From: JAFGLZ01 sp964622545
GTDB lineage: Bacteria > Planctomycetota > Phycisphaerae > UBA1845 > JAFGLZ01
Assembly: GCA_964622545.1 (NCBI GenBank)
Contig: CAZUQM010000016.1
Span: forward strand, 1 to 64,000
Length of the DNA: 64,000 nt
Reading direction: 5' to 3'
Positions 7,782-16,262 of the stretch are shown here, one piece after another. How positions within the stretch are numbered: the stretch's first letter is position 1; the number at the start of each line of letters is the position of its first letter. A program made the translations under genes and the position numbers. The notes below the pieces were generated by a model. That model had not been told where the DNA came from, searched no databases, and worked only from the letters and a program-made list of their open reading frames with translations.

Positions 7782-9116
7782 ATGAGCGGAACCACACCGT
7801 CACGTCGCCAGTTCCTCAAGCAGTCGAGCGGGTTGCTGGCAGCGAGCGCAACCGTGGCAAGCCTTCCCCATTGTCATGCCGCAGGGAGCGAGTCTCCCAT
7901 CCGATTGGCGGTCGTCGGATGCGGCGGACGTGGAACAGGCGCTGTCGGCAACGCCCTCTCGACGACCGGCGGACCGGTGAAACTGGTGGCCATGGCCGAC
8001 CTGTTCGATCATCGGCTTCGATCAAGTCGGAAACACCTGGTCGATGGTTTCGGCGACAAGATCGATGTGCCCCAAGAACGGCAATTCGTCGGCTTCGACG
8101 CATTCAAGAAGGCCATCGACTGCCTCGGCCCTGGCGACGTGGTGTTGCTCACCACCCACGCTGCGTTTCGTCCCGTCCATTTCGAATACGCCGTCCAGAA
8201 GGGCGTCAACGTCTTCATGGAGAAGTCCTTCGCCACCGATTCCCCCGCCACGCGGCGACTCATGAAGTCCGCCAAGATTGCCGACGAGAAGAACCTCAAG
8301 GTCGCTGTCGGTTTCATGTGGCGCCACTCCAAGGGGCGCCAGGAAGTCATCAAGCGAATTCATGACGGCCAGATTGGCGACCTCCACACCCTGCGCATCT
8401 ACCGCGTTCACGGCCCCGTCCATTGTCCCAAGCGACCCGCCGACAAGAACGAGCTCATCTTCCAGATCCAGCATCCCAACAGCTTCACCTGGGTCTCCTC
8501 CGGCTTCTACGTCGACTGGCACTGCCATAACATCGATGTCGCTTGCTGGACCAAGGACGCCTGGCCGGTCTCGGCCCAGGGCTTCGGCGGCCGCTGCTAC
8601 GAAGAGGCCGGCAACCAGTTCGACCACTATACCGTCGAGTACACCTTCCCCGACGGTGCCAAGCTCTTCGCCTTCTCCCGCCACATGAAGAACTGCTGGG
8701 GAACCTACACCGATTATGCCCACGGCTCCAAGGGTTCGGCCGTTCTCATGGCCGCCCTCGGTCAACCCAAACCCAAGATCTACAACAGCCAGAACATGGT
8801 TCCCGGAAACCTGGTGTGGAAGCTGGACCAGCCCGAGCCCAATCCCTACGTGGTGGAATGGCAGGTGCTGCTCGACGCCATCCGGGAGGGCACCAAACAC
8901 AATGAAGCCCACCGCGCCGCCAAGGCCAACTTCGCCGGGATCATGGGCCGCGCCGCCACCCATTCTGGCAAACTGGTCACCTGGGACGAGGTCGTCAACT
9001 CCGACTTCCAATGGGTCGACGATATCGACAACATGACGTTCGAGAGCAAAGCTCCCATCCACGACACCGACGGCATCTATCCCGCCCCCAAACCGGGGTT
9101 GTCGGTGGAGCTGTAA
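7782..9116 (+). CDS. Tat-exported Gfo/Idh/MocA family oxidoreductase
   Basis: The leader SRRQFLKQSSGLLAASATVA is a twin-arginine signal, which is typical of planctomycete members of this family that bind NAD(P) and fold before export. The Rossmann motif VVGCGGRGTGAVGNAL follows at about residue 44. The usual EKP is EKS here (residues 147-149, FMEKSFATD), keeping the lysine but losing the proline. The later part contains FAFSRHMKNCWGTYTD and DWHCHNIDVACW. GGAGAG lies about 8 nt before the ATG at 7782. The 444-aa length is normal for exported members. It sits just downstream of the tRNA-Val gene and has no obvious operon partner. Confidence 0.88.
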   Translation: MSGTTPSRRQFLKQSSGLLAASATVASLPHCHAAGSESPIRLAVVGCGGRGTGAVGNALSTTGGPVKLVAMADLFDHRLRSSRKHLVDGFGDKIDVPQERQFVGFDAFKKAIDCLGPGDVVLLTTHAAFRPVHFEYAVQKGVNVFMEKSFATDSPATRRLMKSAKIADEKNLKVAVGFMWRHSKGRQEVIKRIHDGQIGDLHTLRIYRVHGPVHCPKRPADKNELIFQIQHPNSFTWVSSGFYVDWHCHNIDVACWTKDAWPVSAQGFGGRCYEEAGNQFDHYTVEYTFPDGAKLFAFSRHMKNCWGTYTDYAHGSKGSAVLMAALGQPKPKIYNSQNMVPGNLVWKLDQPEPNPYVVEWQVLLDAIREGTKHNEAHRAAKANFAGIMGRAATHSGKLVTWDEVVNSDFQWVDDIDNMTFESKAPIHDTDGIYPAPKPGLSVEL

Positions 9117-9482
9117 GCCGTGAGCCACGCGTGTTGAGCCCTAAACGCTGCTCATCGCCCATGACCGGTGCCTATTCCGGGCCTCCAAGGGTGCGTGCGA
9201 AGAAAGCCGCCATGGCCGGGTGGGTCTTGCGCGCCTCTTGCCCGAAGACTCCGTGGCCCGCCCCCTCGAACTTCATGACTGCTACTGATAGGACATTGGA
9301 TTCCACGGGTTGCTCTGCGGCTCGGCGGAAGCCTCGCCCTCCCGATTCGAGCCCGCAAAGGGGAATCTGGCACGATACGATCTCCTCCGGTGGTGTTCCC
9401 ACACGCCCCCTCGCGCCGTACACTGTCACGGAGGATCACACGCATCGACATCATGACCCGAGGCATCGCCAAGGAGGACCCC
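9117..9482. other. Spacer containing a hydrolase remnant
   Basis: The spacer between two Gfo/Idh/MocA genes carries no intact gene. A minus-strand fragment resembling a hydrolase C-terminus occupies its left half. The right end is the leader of the 9483 gene, with AAGGAGG at 9472-9478. Confidence 0.5.
9172..9330 (-). pseudogene. Remnant of an alpha/beta-hydrolase (dienelactone-hydrolase/prolyl-oligopeptidase-like) C-terminus
   Basis: The minus strand encodes about 45 residues reading SVAVMKFEGAGHGVFG, followed by THPAMAAFFARTLGGPE and a stop. This looks like the final helix-strand and catalytic-histidine region (GAGHGVF) of exported dienelactone-hydrolase or acyl-peptidase family proteins. 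Upstream residues do not give the rest of the domain, so it reads as a truncated relic. Confidence is limited because the fragment is short. Confidence 0.45.
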
Positions 9483-10781
9483 ATGCAAGGCGAGTCGATC
9501 ACACGCAGGAATCTCATCAAGGGCGCCGCCGGCGTCGCCGGCATGTCGCTGGCACGCTCGACCGGACCCGCCCTCGGCGCGACCGGAGCCAACGAGAAGG
9601 TCGTCATGGGCTTCATCGGCACCGGTGGTCAGGGGCGGGCCCACATCCAGAGAATCGCCAAGATGGACGACGCGGCCATCGCGGCCGTCTGCGACGTCGA
9701 TCGTTCTCAACGCGGAAAGGCCGCCAAGACGGCCGGCTCGTCGCCCAAGCAGCTGAAGGACTTCCGCGAGCTGCTCGACATGAAGGACATCGACGCCGTC
9801 CTTATCGCCACGCCCGACCACTGGCACGCCTACACGGCGATCGAGGCCTGCAAGGCCGGCAAGGACATCTACTGTGAGAAGCCGGTCACGCACAACATCC
9901 GCGAGGCCGGGCTTCTGCTCGAGGCGGTCAAGAAGCACAACCGCATCGTCCAGGTCGGCACGCAGGCCCGCAGCAGCGACCACTGGATCGACGCCGTCAA
10001 CCGCATCCAGGCCGGCGAGATCGGCAAGGTCAACATGGTCCACGTCTGGAACGCCTGGAGCACCACGCAGATGCGCGGCGACCTCGGCCATCCGCCCGAC
10101 CAGCCGAACCCGCCCGAGGGCGTCGACTACGACATGTGGCTCGGACCGGCCCCCAAGCGTCCGTTCAACCCGCTTCGCTTCCACTGGACCTTCTACTTCT
10201 TCTGGGACTACGCCGGCGGCATGGTCAGCGACTGGGCCGTGCACCTGTTCGATATCGTCACCTGGGCGATGGGTCCGGAGATCAAGGCGGTCACGATGAC
10301 CGGCGGCAAGTACGTGTTGAAGGACGCCCGCGACACGCCCGACACGGGTGCGGCCGTGTTCGAGTGTCCCGGCTACACGATGTACTTCACCATCAAGCAT
10401 GCCAACGCCTGGTCGCCCCACGGCGTGAGGGGCCATGGCATCGAGTTCTTCGGCGAGAACCGAACGCTCCAAATCGACCGCCAGGGCTTCCAGATGTACG
10501 ACGACAAGGATCGCGGCAGCCGCAAGCCGTTCTACGCCAAGAAGGGCTCGACGCCGCTCGAGACCCACGAGCGGAACTTCATCGAGTGCGTTCGCAGCCG
10601 AAAGCGCCCGAACGCCGATGCGCAGGTCGGCTATGAGCAGCAGATCCCTTGTCACCTGGCGAATATCTCGTACCGCGTCGGCCAGCGCGTGGAATGGGAC
10701 GCCGCCAACGAGACGATCCCCAACAGCGCCGAGGCCCGCAAGCTCCTGACCCGCGACTACCGCAAGCCGTGGGTCTTGTAG
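9483..10781 (+). CDS. Tat-exported Gfo/Idh/MocA family oxidoreductase
   Basis: The 432-aa product begins MQGESITRRNLIKGAAGVAG, a twin-arginine leader. The Rossmann motif GFIGTGGQGRAHI follows, then ATPDHWHAYTAIEACKAGKD and the EKP motif at residues 132-134 (YCEKPVTHN). The DHWH stretch and the later HWTFYFFWDYAGG and MVSDWAVHLFDIV blocks mark the planctomycete exported subfamily. AAGGAGG at 9472-9478 fixes the ATG at 9483. The next gene on the strand is the secreted FAD oxidoreductase at 11035. Both may act on extracytoplasmic sugars; the substrate is not deducible. Confidence 0.9.
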   Translation: MQGESITRRNLIKGAAGVAGMSLARSTGPALGATGANEKVVMGFIGTGGQGRAHIQRIAKMDDAAIAAVCDVDRSQRGKAAKTAGSSPKQLKDFRELLDMKDIDAVLIATPDHWHAYTAIEACKAGKDIYCEKPVTHNIREAGLLLEAVKKHNRIVQVGTQARSSDHWIDAVNRIQAGEIGKVNMVHVWNAWSTTQMRGDLGHPPDQPNPPEGVDYDMWLGPAPKRPFNPLRFHWTFYFFWDYAGGMVSDWAVHLFDIVTWAMGPEIKAVTMTGGKYVLKDARDTPDTGAAVFECPGYTMYFTIKHANAWSPHGVRGHGIEFFGENRTLQIDRQGFQMYDDKDRGSRKPFYAKKGSTPLETHERNFIECVRSRKRPNADAQVGYEQQIPCHLANISYRVGQRVEWDAANETIPNSAEARKLLTRDYRKPWVL

Positions 10782-10921
10782 CGGTCGCCCCATGATGTGA
10801 CGCACGACGCAGGCTGGCCGAGCCCGCTACGACGACGACAGCCGCAAAGACCTCAGGCCACAGGCTTCAGGACCTCTGCGTCTCGGCATCGGCGGCGCCC
10901 CCGTCAGCAAGCCTCGTTCTT

Positions 10922-10984
10922 CCTGAAGCCTGAAGTCCGGAGCCTGAAGCCTGTCGTCTGTAGCCTGAAGTCCGGGGTCTGTAG
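10922..10984. repeat. Heptanucleotide tandem array (9 units)
   Basis: Nine consecutive 7-nt units of the type YCTGWAG run in register: cctgaag, cctgaag, tccggag, cctgaag, cctgtcg, tctgtag, cctgaag, tccgggg, tctgtag. More degenerate units extend leftwards to about 10850. The array is in the 3' spacer of the Gfo/Idh/MocA gene. Confidence 0.75.
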
Positions 10985-10994
10985 CTTCGTAGGA

Positions 10995-11008
10995 TGCGTC
11001 TTGACGCA
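10995..11008. repeat. Short palindrome TGCGTC-TT-GACGCA
   Basis: This is a perfect 6-bp inverted repeat with a 2-nt centre. The same core occurs at 46215-46230 and 62202-62213, and partly at 48561-48572. Confidence 0.6.
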
Positions 11009-11034
11009 CCCTGGCCTCGGCCCTGGGAGGCACC

Positions 11035-13818
11035 ATGTCACCATGCCACCACGCCATCCTCGTCCTTGGCACCCTGTGCTCGCCGCTGGCGTTCGCCGAG
11101 ACCGTCTGGATCGAGGCCGAGCGGTTCGAGCGCCTCGGCGGGTGGGTCAACGACGCCCAATTCATCGACCAGATGGGCTCGCCGTACCTGTTGGCCAACG
11201 GCCTCGGTGAGCCCGTCGAGGACGCCCACACCCGCGCCGCCGTCCCGACACCGGGCCCCTACCGCCTCTGGGTCCGCGCGAAGGACTGGATGCCCGAGCA
11301 CCATCCCGGGCGGTTCTTGGTCTTGCTCGGCGGCAAGCCCGCTAAGGGCACCTTCGGCGCGACGGGCCGAGCCGGCTGGAGGTGGGAAGACGGCGGCGTG
11401 CACCGTCTCTCCGGTCAGGTCGAGATCACGCTTCGCGATCAGACCGGCTACTACGGCCGGTGCGACGTGGTCGTGCTCACCGGCAACCTCGATTGGACGC
11501 CGCCCGCCGACGTCCAGGCCATCGCCGAGCTCCGCGAGAGACACGGCGGCGTAAGCCGTCAGATCCAGGACATGCCGCGGCATGACGTCGTCGTCATCGG
11601 CGGCGGGCTCGCCGGCTGCACGGCCGCGGTCGCCGCGGCCCGCAACGGCGCCAGCGTCGCGTTGATCCAGAATCGCCCCGTCCTCGGCGGCAACGCCAGC
11701 GGCGAGATCCTCGTTCCCCCCGTCGGCGTCTGGCCGCACGGCAAGCAAGACCCGCTCGACCCCCGCGAGACCGGCCTCGTCGAGGAGTACCGCACCGCCG
11801 GCAACCAGCGCGTCAGCGAAGGCAAGCTCTACGCCAAGCGGCTCCTGCGTTTCGTCACCCAGGAGCCCAACCTCGACCTCCACCTCAACACCCACGGCCT
11901 CGACGTCGAGATGGCCGGCGGCTCTAGGACGGTCATCGCCGCCGTGCTGGCCGTCAACGTCCACACGGGCCAGCGGCTTCGCTTCCCGGGGCGGCTCTTC
12001 ATCGATTGCACCGGGGACGCCGTCATCGGCGCCGCCGCCGGCGCCGACTACCGCCACGGCAAGGAGTCCAAGGCGATGCACAACGAGCCCTGGGCCCCGG
12101 ACAAGCCCAGCAAGCACACCATGGGAAACGGCCTGAAGTACTACCATCGCGACACCGGCCGGCCCCAGCCGTTCGTGGCGCCCCCGTGGATCTACGACTT
12201 CACGAGCTGTGACGCCTTCGCGCCCGGGCGGCATCCGCGCCTGATCCGCGGCAGCGCCGTCGGCTACCAGTGGCAGATCGAGCTCGGCGGCATGCGCGAC
12301 ACCATCGCCCACGCTGAGGAGATCCGCGACGACCTGCTCCGCCTCATCTACGGCCTGTGGGACCACACCAAGAACCACTGCCCCAAGCTCGGCAAGGAGG
12401 CCGCCACGCACAAGCTCGTCTGGGTCGGCCACGTCGCCGGCAAGCGCGAGAGCCGCCGCCTGATCGGGGATTACGTCTTGACGATGAACGACATCGGCAA
12501 CCAGACGCCCTTCCCCGACCGCGTCGCCTACGGCGCCTGGTGCACCGACGACCACTACTCCGAGGGCTTCTTCCACGACGGCTCGTTCGGCAGACACCAC
12601 GATCACGACGAGCACGCCTACACCGGGCTGCCCTACTCCATCCCGTTCCGTTGTCTGTACTCGCGGAACATCGACAACCTCATGATGGCCGGGCGCGACA
12701 TCTCCGCCACGCATCTGGCGCTGTCCAACACGCGGGTCATGCTGACCTGTGCCGTCATCGGGCACGCCGTCGGGAGCGGCGCGGCGATGTGTGTCGAAAA
12801 CGACACCACCCCGCGCGGCCTCTACAAACGGCACATCGGCGGGCTCCAACAGCGGCTCCTCAAGGAGGGGGCATACCTCATCGATCTGAGGGCCGACGAC
12901 CCCTGCGACCTCGCCCGTAAGGCGCGCCTCGCCGCCTCCAGCGAGCGAACGCTGCGCGGTGGGCGGATGGCCGCCGCCCTCGTCACCAACGGCTACGACC
13001 GCGCCCAAGACGGCAAGATCAACGCCTGGAGCCCCGACCCCGATGCGGACGGCCCGCACCGGATCGACCTGTCGTGGGACGCGCCCGTCACGTTCAACGT
13101 CGTCCACGTGGTCTTCCAGACCGCGCGCCTGGCGCCCCGGCGGTTCATGCTTCAGACGTGGGACGACGGCTCCTGGCGGACGATCGCCGAGGTCGACCGC
13201 AACCGCCATCGTCGGCACGTGCTCGGGTTCGATTCGGTCACCACGGGCGGGCTCCGGCTGGTCCTGCCCGAGCCCGCCGGCGTCTGCGCGATCCGTGTCT
13301 ACGACGAACCGCAGCGTGTCGTCGAGGCCGCGCGTCGCGCCCATCGGACGATGCGCCTGCCCGACAAGGGCCCCTGGCTGCCGTGGCGCCAGAGCGATCC
13401 GACCGAGACCTACGACGGCATGGTGCTGGACGCCACCGACGCCGAACACGTCGGCTACTGGACCCACTCCACCTGGGCCGAACCGTTCGTCGGCGACGGC
13501 TATCTCCACGACGACAACCGCCGGAAGGGTGAGAAGGCCATTCGCTTTACGCTGCGGGCGGCCGAGCCCGGCAGGTATGAGATCCGCCTGGCCTACGTGC
13601 CCGCCAACAACCGGGCGAGCAACACGCCGGTCACCATCCGGTCCGCGGCCGGCGTCAAGACCGTCCGGATCGACCAGCGCAACAAGCCCCCGATCGATAG
13701 CTTGTTCGTCTCCCTCGGGACGTACAAGCTCGACGCGGCCTCCACGGTGACCGTCGCCAACGACGACACCGACGGCTACGTCGTCGTCGACGCCCTGCAA
13801 CTGATCGCTCAGGAGTGA
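11035..13818 (+). CDS. Secreted FAD-dependent oxidoreductase with golvesin-like C-terminal domain
   Basis: The 927-aa protein starts with a Sec signal (LVLGTLCSPLAFAET). It then has an N-terminal beta-sandwich module (residues ~22-150, a carbohydrate-binding-like fold). A PF12831-type FAD domain begins at residue ~185 with VVVIGGGLAGCTAA and continues with NRPVLGGNASGE and LFIDCTGDAVIGAAAGADYR. Residues ~640-760 resemble an F5/8-like sandwich. Residues ~795-925 match the golvesin/xanthan-lyase-tail type (GYWTHSTWAEPFVGDGY, YVVVDALQLIA). GGGAGG lies 4 nt before the ATG. Such enzymes are thought to oxidise or otherwise modify extracellular polysaccharide; the reaction here is unknown. Confidence 0.85.
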   Translation: MSPCHHAILVLGTLCSPLAFAETVWIEAERFERLGGWVNDAQFIDQMGSPYLLANGLGEPVEDAHTRAAVPTPGPYRLWVRAKDWMPEHHPGRFLVLLGGKPAKGTFGATGRAGWRWEDGGVHRLSGQVEITLRDQTGYYGRCDVVVLTGNLDWTPPADVQAIAELRERHGGVSRQIQDMPRHDVVVIGGGLAGCTAAVAAARNGASVALIQNRPVLGGNASGEILVPPVGVWPHGKQDPLDPRETGLVEEYRTAGNQRVSEGKLYAKRLLRFVTQEPNLDLHLNTHGLDVEMAGGSRTVIAAVLAVNVHTGQRLRFPGRLFIDCTGDAVIGAAAGADYRHGKESKAMHNEPWAPDKPSKHTMGNGLKYYHRDTGRPQPFVAPPWIYDFTSCDAFAPGRHPRLIRGSAVGYQWQIELGGMRDTIAHAEEIRDDLLRLIYGLWDHTKNHCPKLGKEAATHKLVWVGHVAGKRESRRLIGDYVLTMNDIGNQTPFPDRVAYGAWCTDDHYSEGFFHDGSFGRHHDHDEHAYTGLPYSIPFRCLYSRNIDNLMMAGRDISATHLALSNTRVMLTCAVIGHAVGSGAAMCVENDTTPRGLYKRHIGGLQQRLLKEGAYLIDLRADDPCDLARKARLAASSERTLRGGRMAAALVTNGYDRAQDGKINAWSPDPDADGPHRIDLSWDAPVTFNVVHVVFQTARLAPRRFMLQTWDDGSWRTIAEVDRNRHRRHVLGFDSVTTGGLRLVLPEPAGVCAIRVYDEPQRVVEAARRAHRTMRLPDKGPWLPWRQSDPTETYDGMVLDATDAEHVGYWTHSTWAEPFVGDGYLHDDNRRKGEKAIRFTLRAAEPGRYEIRLAYVPANNRASNTPVTIRSAAGVKTVRIDQRNKPPIDSLFVSLGTYKLDAASTVTVANDDTDGYVVVDALQLIAQE

Positions 13819-13923
13819 AAGGCGCGCAAAGAGGGGTTGCGATGCCTCTGCGCTGAGCACCCATCTTGGAGTGCGGCGGCTTGACGCCGCCACAGAGCCG
13901 AGGCCGGGAGGCCGCGAAGGCAA

Positions 13924-13951
13924 CAGGCCACAGGCTTCAGGCCTCAGGGCT
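13924..13951. repeat. Heptanucleotide array (4 units)
   Basis: The units caggcca, caggctt, caggcct and cagggct follow each other in register just after the FAD oxidoreductase gene. Confidence 0.6.
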
Positions 13952-14019
13952 TGGGCGTCACACAGGCGCCACCGTCATGAGATCTTGCCGTCCCCATGAC
14001 CTCGGGTCTTCAGCATGAG

Positions 14020-14075
14020 GTCTGTTGTCTGAAGTCTGTAGTGTGAGGTCTGTAGTCTGCGGTCTGCGATCTGCA
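14020..14075. repeat. Heptanucleotide array (8 units)
   Basis: Eight units of the form GTCTGNN follow in register: gtctgtt, gtctgaa, gtctgta, gtgtgag, gtctgta, gtctgcg, gtctgcg, atctgca. It is the cleanest array of this class in the window and lies between two convergent stop codons. Confidence 0.8.
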
Positions 14076-14100
14076 GCTGCCCAGAAAACGGACCTCGTGA

Positions 14101-14119
14101 CACGGGCGTCTCGCCCGTG
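14101..14119. terminator. Perfect hairpin, possible terminator
   Basis: CACGGGCG and CGCCCGTG form an 8-bp stem around TCT. It lies between convergent genes. There is no following T run, so it may instead be a dispersed palindrome. Confidence 0.4.
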
Positions 14120-14363
14120 CTCATTCGGGAAGATGCCCAGGACATGTCGGTACGCGCGCGTTTCCATCCGCCGCAGTGTCCAACCGACATGGAGTTCTGG
14201 TGCGAGATGCCTACGTTGCGCCCCCTGGCCCCTAAGAGGAGAGGCGCCTCCTCTCCCTCGCAGAGCAGCTGCGTGGCCCGCCGCTTTGAGCGGTCGGGGC
14301 GCGGACCCCGCCTGCCCGGGCGAGGCGCTCCTTTCCCGTTTCCGCTCCCCCCTGTCCCGGCCC

Positions 14364-16262
14364 TTACTTGTGACACGTCGCGCACTCGGGCAGGTGCGGG
14401 TTGTCCTTCGGCCCGGCCTCCTTCTCGTGGCAGGCGATGCACTGACCGTGCATGGCCTCGACGTAGCTCGGGGCGTGGGCCGTAAAGGCCTCCAGCTCCT
14501 CCTCGCTGGTCAGGCCCATGTCCTTGCCGTGGCAATCCGTGCAGGCCTTGGCGGTGCTGCCCCGCTTCGGCTCACCCGCGGGATGACAGTGATGGCACGA
14601 GGCGTTCTCCAGCAGAGCGCTTGCCCCGTCGGACCTGACCGTCAGCGGACCGGTGGTTCGCACCGTTTGCCCCGCGGTCTCCGGGGCCTGCTCCGATAGA
14701 TCAATGGGCTCACCGGCGTCGAGCCGCGCCCCGATCCGGGCCGCATGCAGGTCGTGATCGAAGATCGAGCTGCCGTGGAACATACCCGTGTGGCATCGAT
14801 GGCAGGCCGACTGCGGATCGCCCGGCGCGAAGGCGTGGTGGCAGCGCTCGCACGAGGCCTCGTCGCGGTAGTCGCGCTGATGTCGCGCGTGATCGAAGAC
14901 CACGAACGACCCGTCCACGTCGCCGTCGATCCGAAGCGTGTTGCGCCGCACGTCCATGGCCGTCGGCGGCATGACGCGGACCTCGGCCGTCGGATACCCC
15001 CGCGCCGCATCGTCCCAGAACAGCAGCACGCCCAGCGGAATGAAGATCACCGGCAGGAACGTCGCATGGCTCAACCGCCGTCGGCTCAGCATCTGCCACA
15101 ACGGCTGCGGACCCGTTCCGTGCATCGCCGTGCACACGCCCGGCTCGGGTTCCGGCTCCAGCGCGCCGTCGAAGATGCTGTACCGCTCGGAGATCACGAC
15201 GAAGGCCAAGCCGCCCGCCGCCACGATCCCGATGCTCAGCGCCCACTCCGGCAGCGACGGGAAGTACACCACACCCGCACTCTCGAAGTAGCCGAAGATG
15301 CCCACGTTCAGCCGGTTCAGCACCAGGCCGAACACCGCGCTGGCCGAGCTCGTTACCAGCCCCACCGTCGACGCCCGCATCTTCGGGATCGCCATCAGCA
15401 CGCACGGGATGACGCACAGGAAGACCACCTCGGCCAAAAACAGCAGGCTCTCGGCCGACCCGCTCACCAGGCTCGGCCACGCCCACCGCCAGGTGATGTC
15501 CGCCAGCTTGACCACGAACAGCAGGCCCAGCGCCACGGCGCCGGCCTTGGCGATGCCGCGCAGCGGCTCGGGCTTCGGCGGACGGTCCTTCAGCCAGCCG
15601 TAGAGATGCGTGACCAGCACCACGCACATGAGCCCCGCCCCCACGGCCGAGATGAAGAACAGAATCGGCAGCCACGGCGAGTACCAGAGCTCGTGCAGCC
15701 GCGTCGGCGTGACGAGGAACAGCGATCCCAGCGATGAATGGTGCAGCGTCGAGAGCGTGATGCCCACGATCACGATCGGGATCGTCACCCGATGCAGCCA
15801 GTGCACGAGCCGCGGGAACGGGAACTTCTCGAGGATCACCGGCGTCATCTCGAACACCGTCACCGAGAAGTACAGCATCACGCACCACGCGACCTCGAAC
15901 AGGAACGAGTGGTGGTTCCAGTAGAAGATTGGGTGCCAGATGCGATGCGGCAGCCCGATGTCCAGCAGCAGCGCGAAGCACGACGACCCATAGCCCAGGA
16001 ACGCCAGCAGCAGCGCCGGGCGTACCAGCGCGCGGTACTTCTCCAGGCCCAACACGTACACCGTGCAGGCCAGCGTGAAGCCGCCGGTCGCCAGCGCCAC
16101 GCCGGCCACCATGTTCAGGATCTTCCACAGCCCCCACGGCACCGCGTCCGACAGCGCCGTCGTGGCGCCCAGACCGAAGAACAGGCGCAGGGCGATCGCC
16201 ACCAGGCCCAGAAGGGCCACGGCTCCCAGGACGTCTTTGGCAAGTACACTACGCGTGTTCAC
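14364..16262 (-). CDS. NrfD/DsrP/HmcC-like quinone-interacting membrane subunit fused to a hexaheme cytochrome c domain
   Basis: The first ~410 residues are a polytopic NrfD-type membrane protein of about ten helices, with the typical start PWGLWKILNMVAGVALATGGF and conserved blocks YWNHHSFLFEVAWCVMLYFS and TLHHSSLGSLFLV. After a last helix (FLPVIFIPLGVLLFW) comes a ~170-residue periplasmic domain. It has six CxxCH heme sites: CERCH, CHRCH, CHHCH, CTDCH, CIACH and a terminal CATCH. In Dsr, Hmc and Tmc complexes the NrfD and cytochrome subunits are usually separate, so the fusion is unusual. The protein would pass electrons between periplasmic heme and menaquinone. It overlaps the upstream Fe-S gene by 14 nt and is the last gene of its operon. 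Confidence 0.88.
   Translation of the reverse strand: MNTRSVLAKDVLGAVALLGLVAIALRLFFGLGATTALSDAVPWGLWKILNMVAGVALATGGFTLACTVYVLGLEKYRALVRPALLLAFLGYGSSCFALLLDIGLPHRIWHPIFYWNHHSFLFEVAWCVMLYFSVTVFEMTPVILEKFPFPRLVHWLHRVTIPIVIVGITLSTLHHSSLGSLFLVTPTRLHELWYSPWLPILFFISAVGAGLMCVVLVTHLYGWLKDRPPKPEPLRGIAKAGAVALGLLFVVKLADITWRWAWPSLVSGSAESLLFLAEVVFLCVIPCVLMAIPKMRASTVGLVTSSASAVFGLVLNRLNVGIFGYFESAGVVYFPSLPEWALSIGIVAAGGLAFVVISERYSIFDGALEPEPEPGVCTAMHGTGPQPLWQMLSRRRLSHATFLPVIFIPLGVLLFWDDAARGYPTAEVRVMPPTAMDVRRNTLRIDGDVDGSFVVFDHARHQRDYRDEASCERCHHAFAPGDPQSACHRCHTGMFHGSSIFDHDLHAARIGARLDAGEPIDLSEQAPETAGQTVRTTGPLTVRSDGASALLENASCHHCHPAGEPKRGSTAKACTDCHGKDMGLTSEEELEAFTAHAPSYVEAMHGQCIACHEKEAGPKDNPHLPECATCHK

Larger units (their letters stand above)
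13819..14363. other. Convergent intergenic region rich in heptamers and hairpins
   Basis: No gene is supported between the two convergent stops. The spacer contains a GGCGGC/GCCGCC hairpin at 13875-13891, a heptamer array at 13924-13951, a second and clearer array at 14020-14075, and a perfect hairpin at 14101-14119. Either hairpin could serve as a bidirectional terminator, but neither has a T tract. Confidence 0.6.

Noticed and set aside
5377..7785. 802-aa plus-strand open frame across the lipid kinase, lipoprotein and tRNA
   Set aside because: It is antisense to two well-supported genes, runs through a tRNA and has Arg/Pro/His-rich shadow composition. It is an artefact of high GC.
10853..10990. 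Small coding genes in the heptamer arrays
   Set aside because: Seven-base periodicity shifts frame every unit, so any open frame is incidental.
11038..13923. 961-aa minus-strand open frame opposite the FAD oxidoreductase
   Set aside because: It is a mirror of the plus-strand codon pattern (Asp/Val/Gly-rich). The plus-strand frame has FAD motifs, a signal peptide and a ribosome site.
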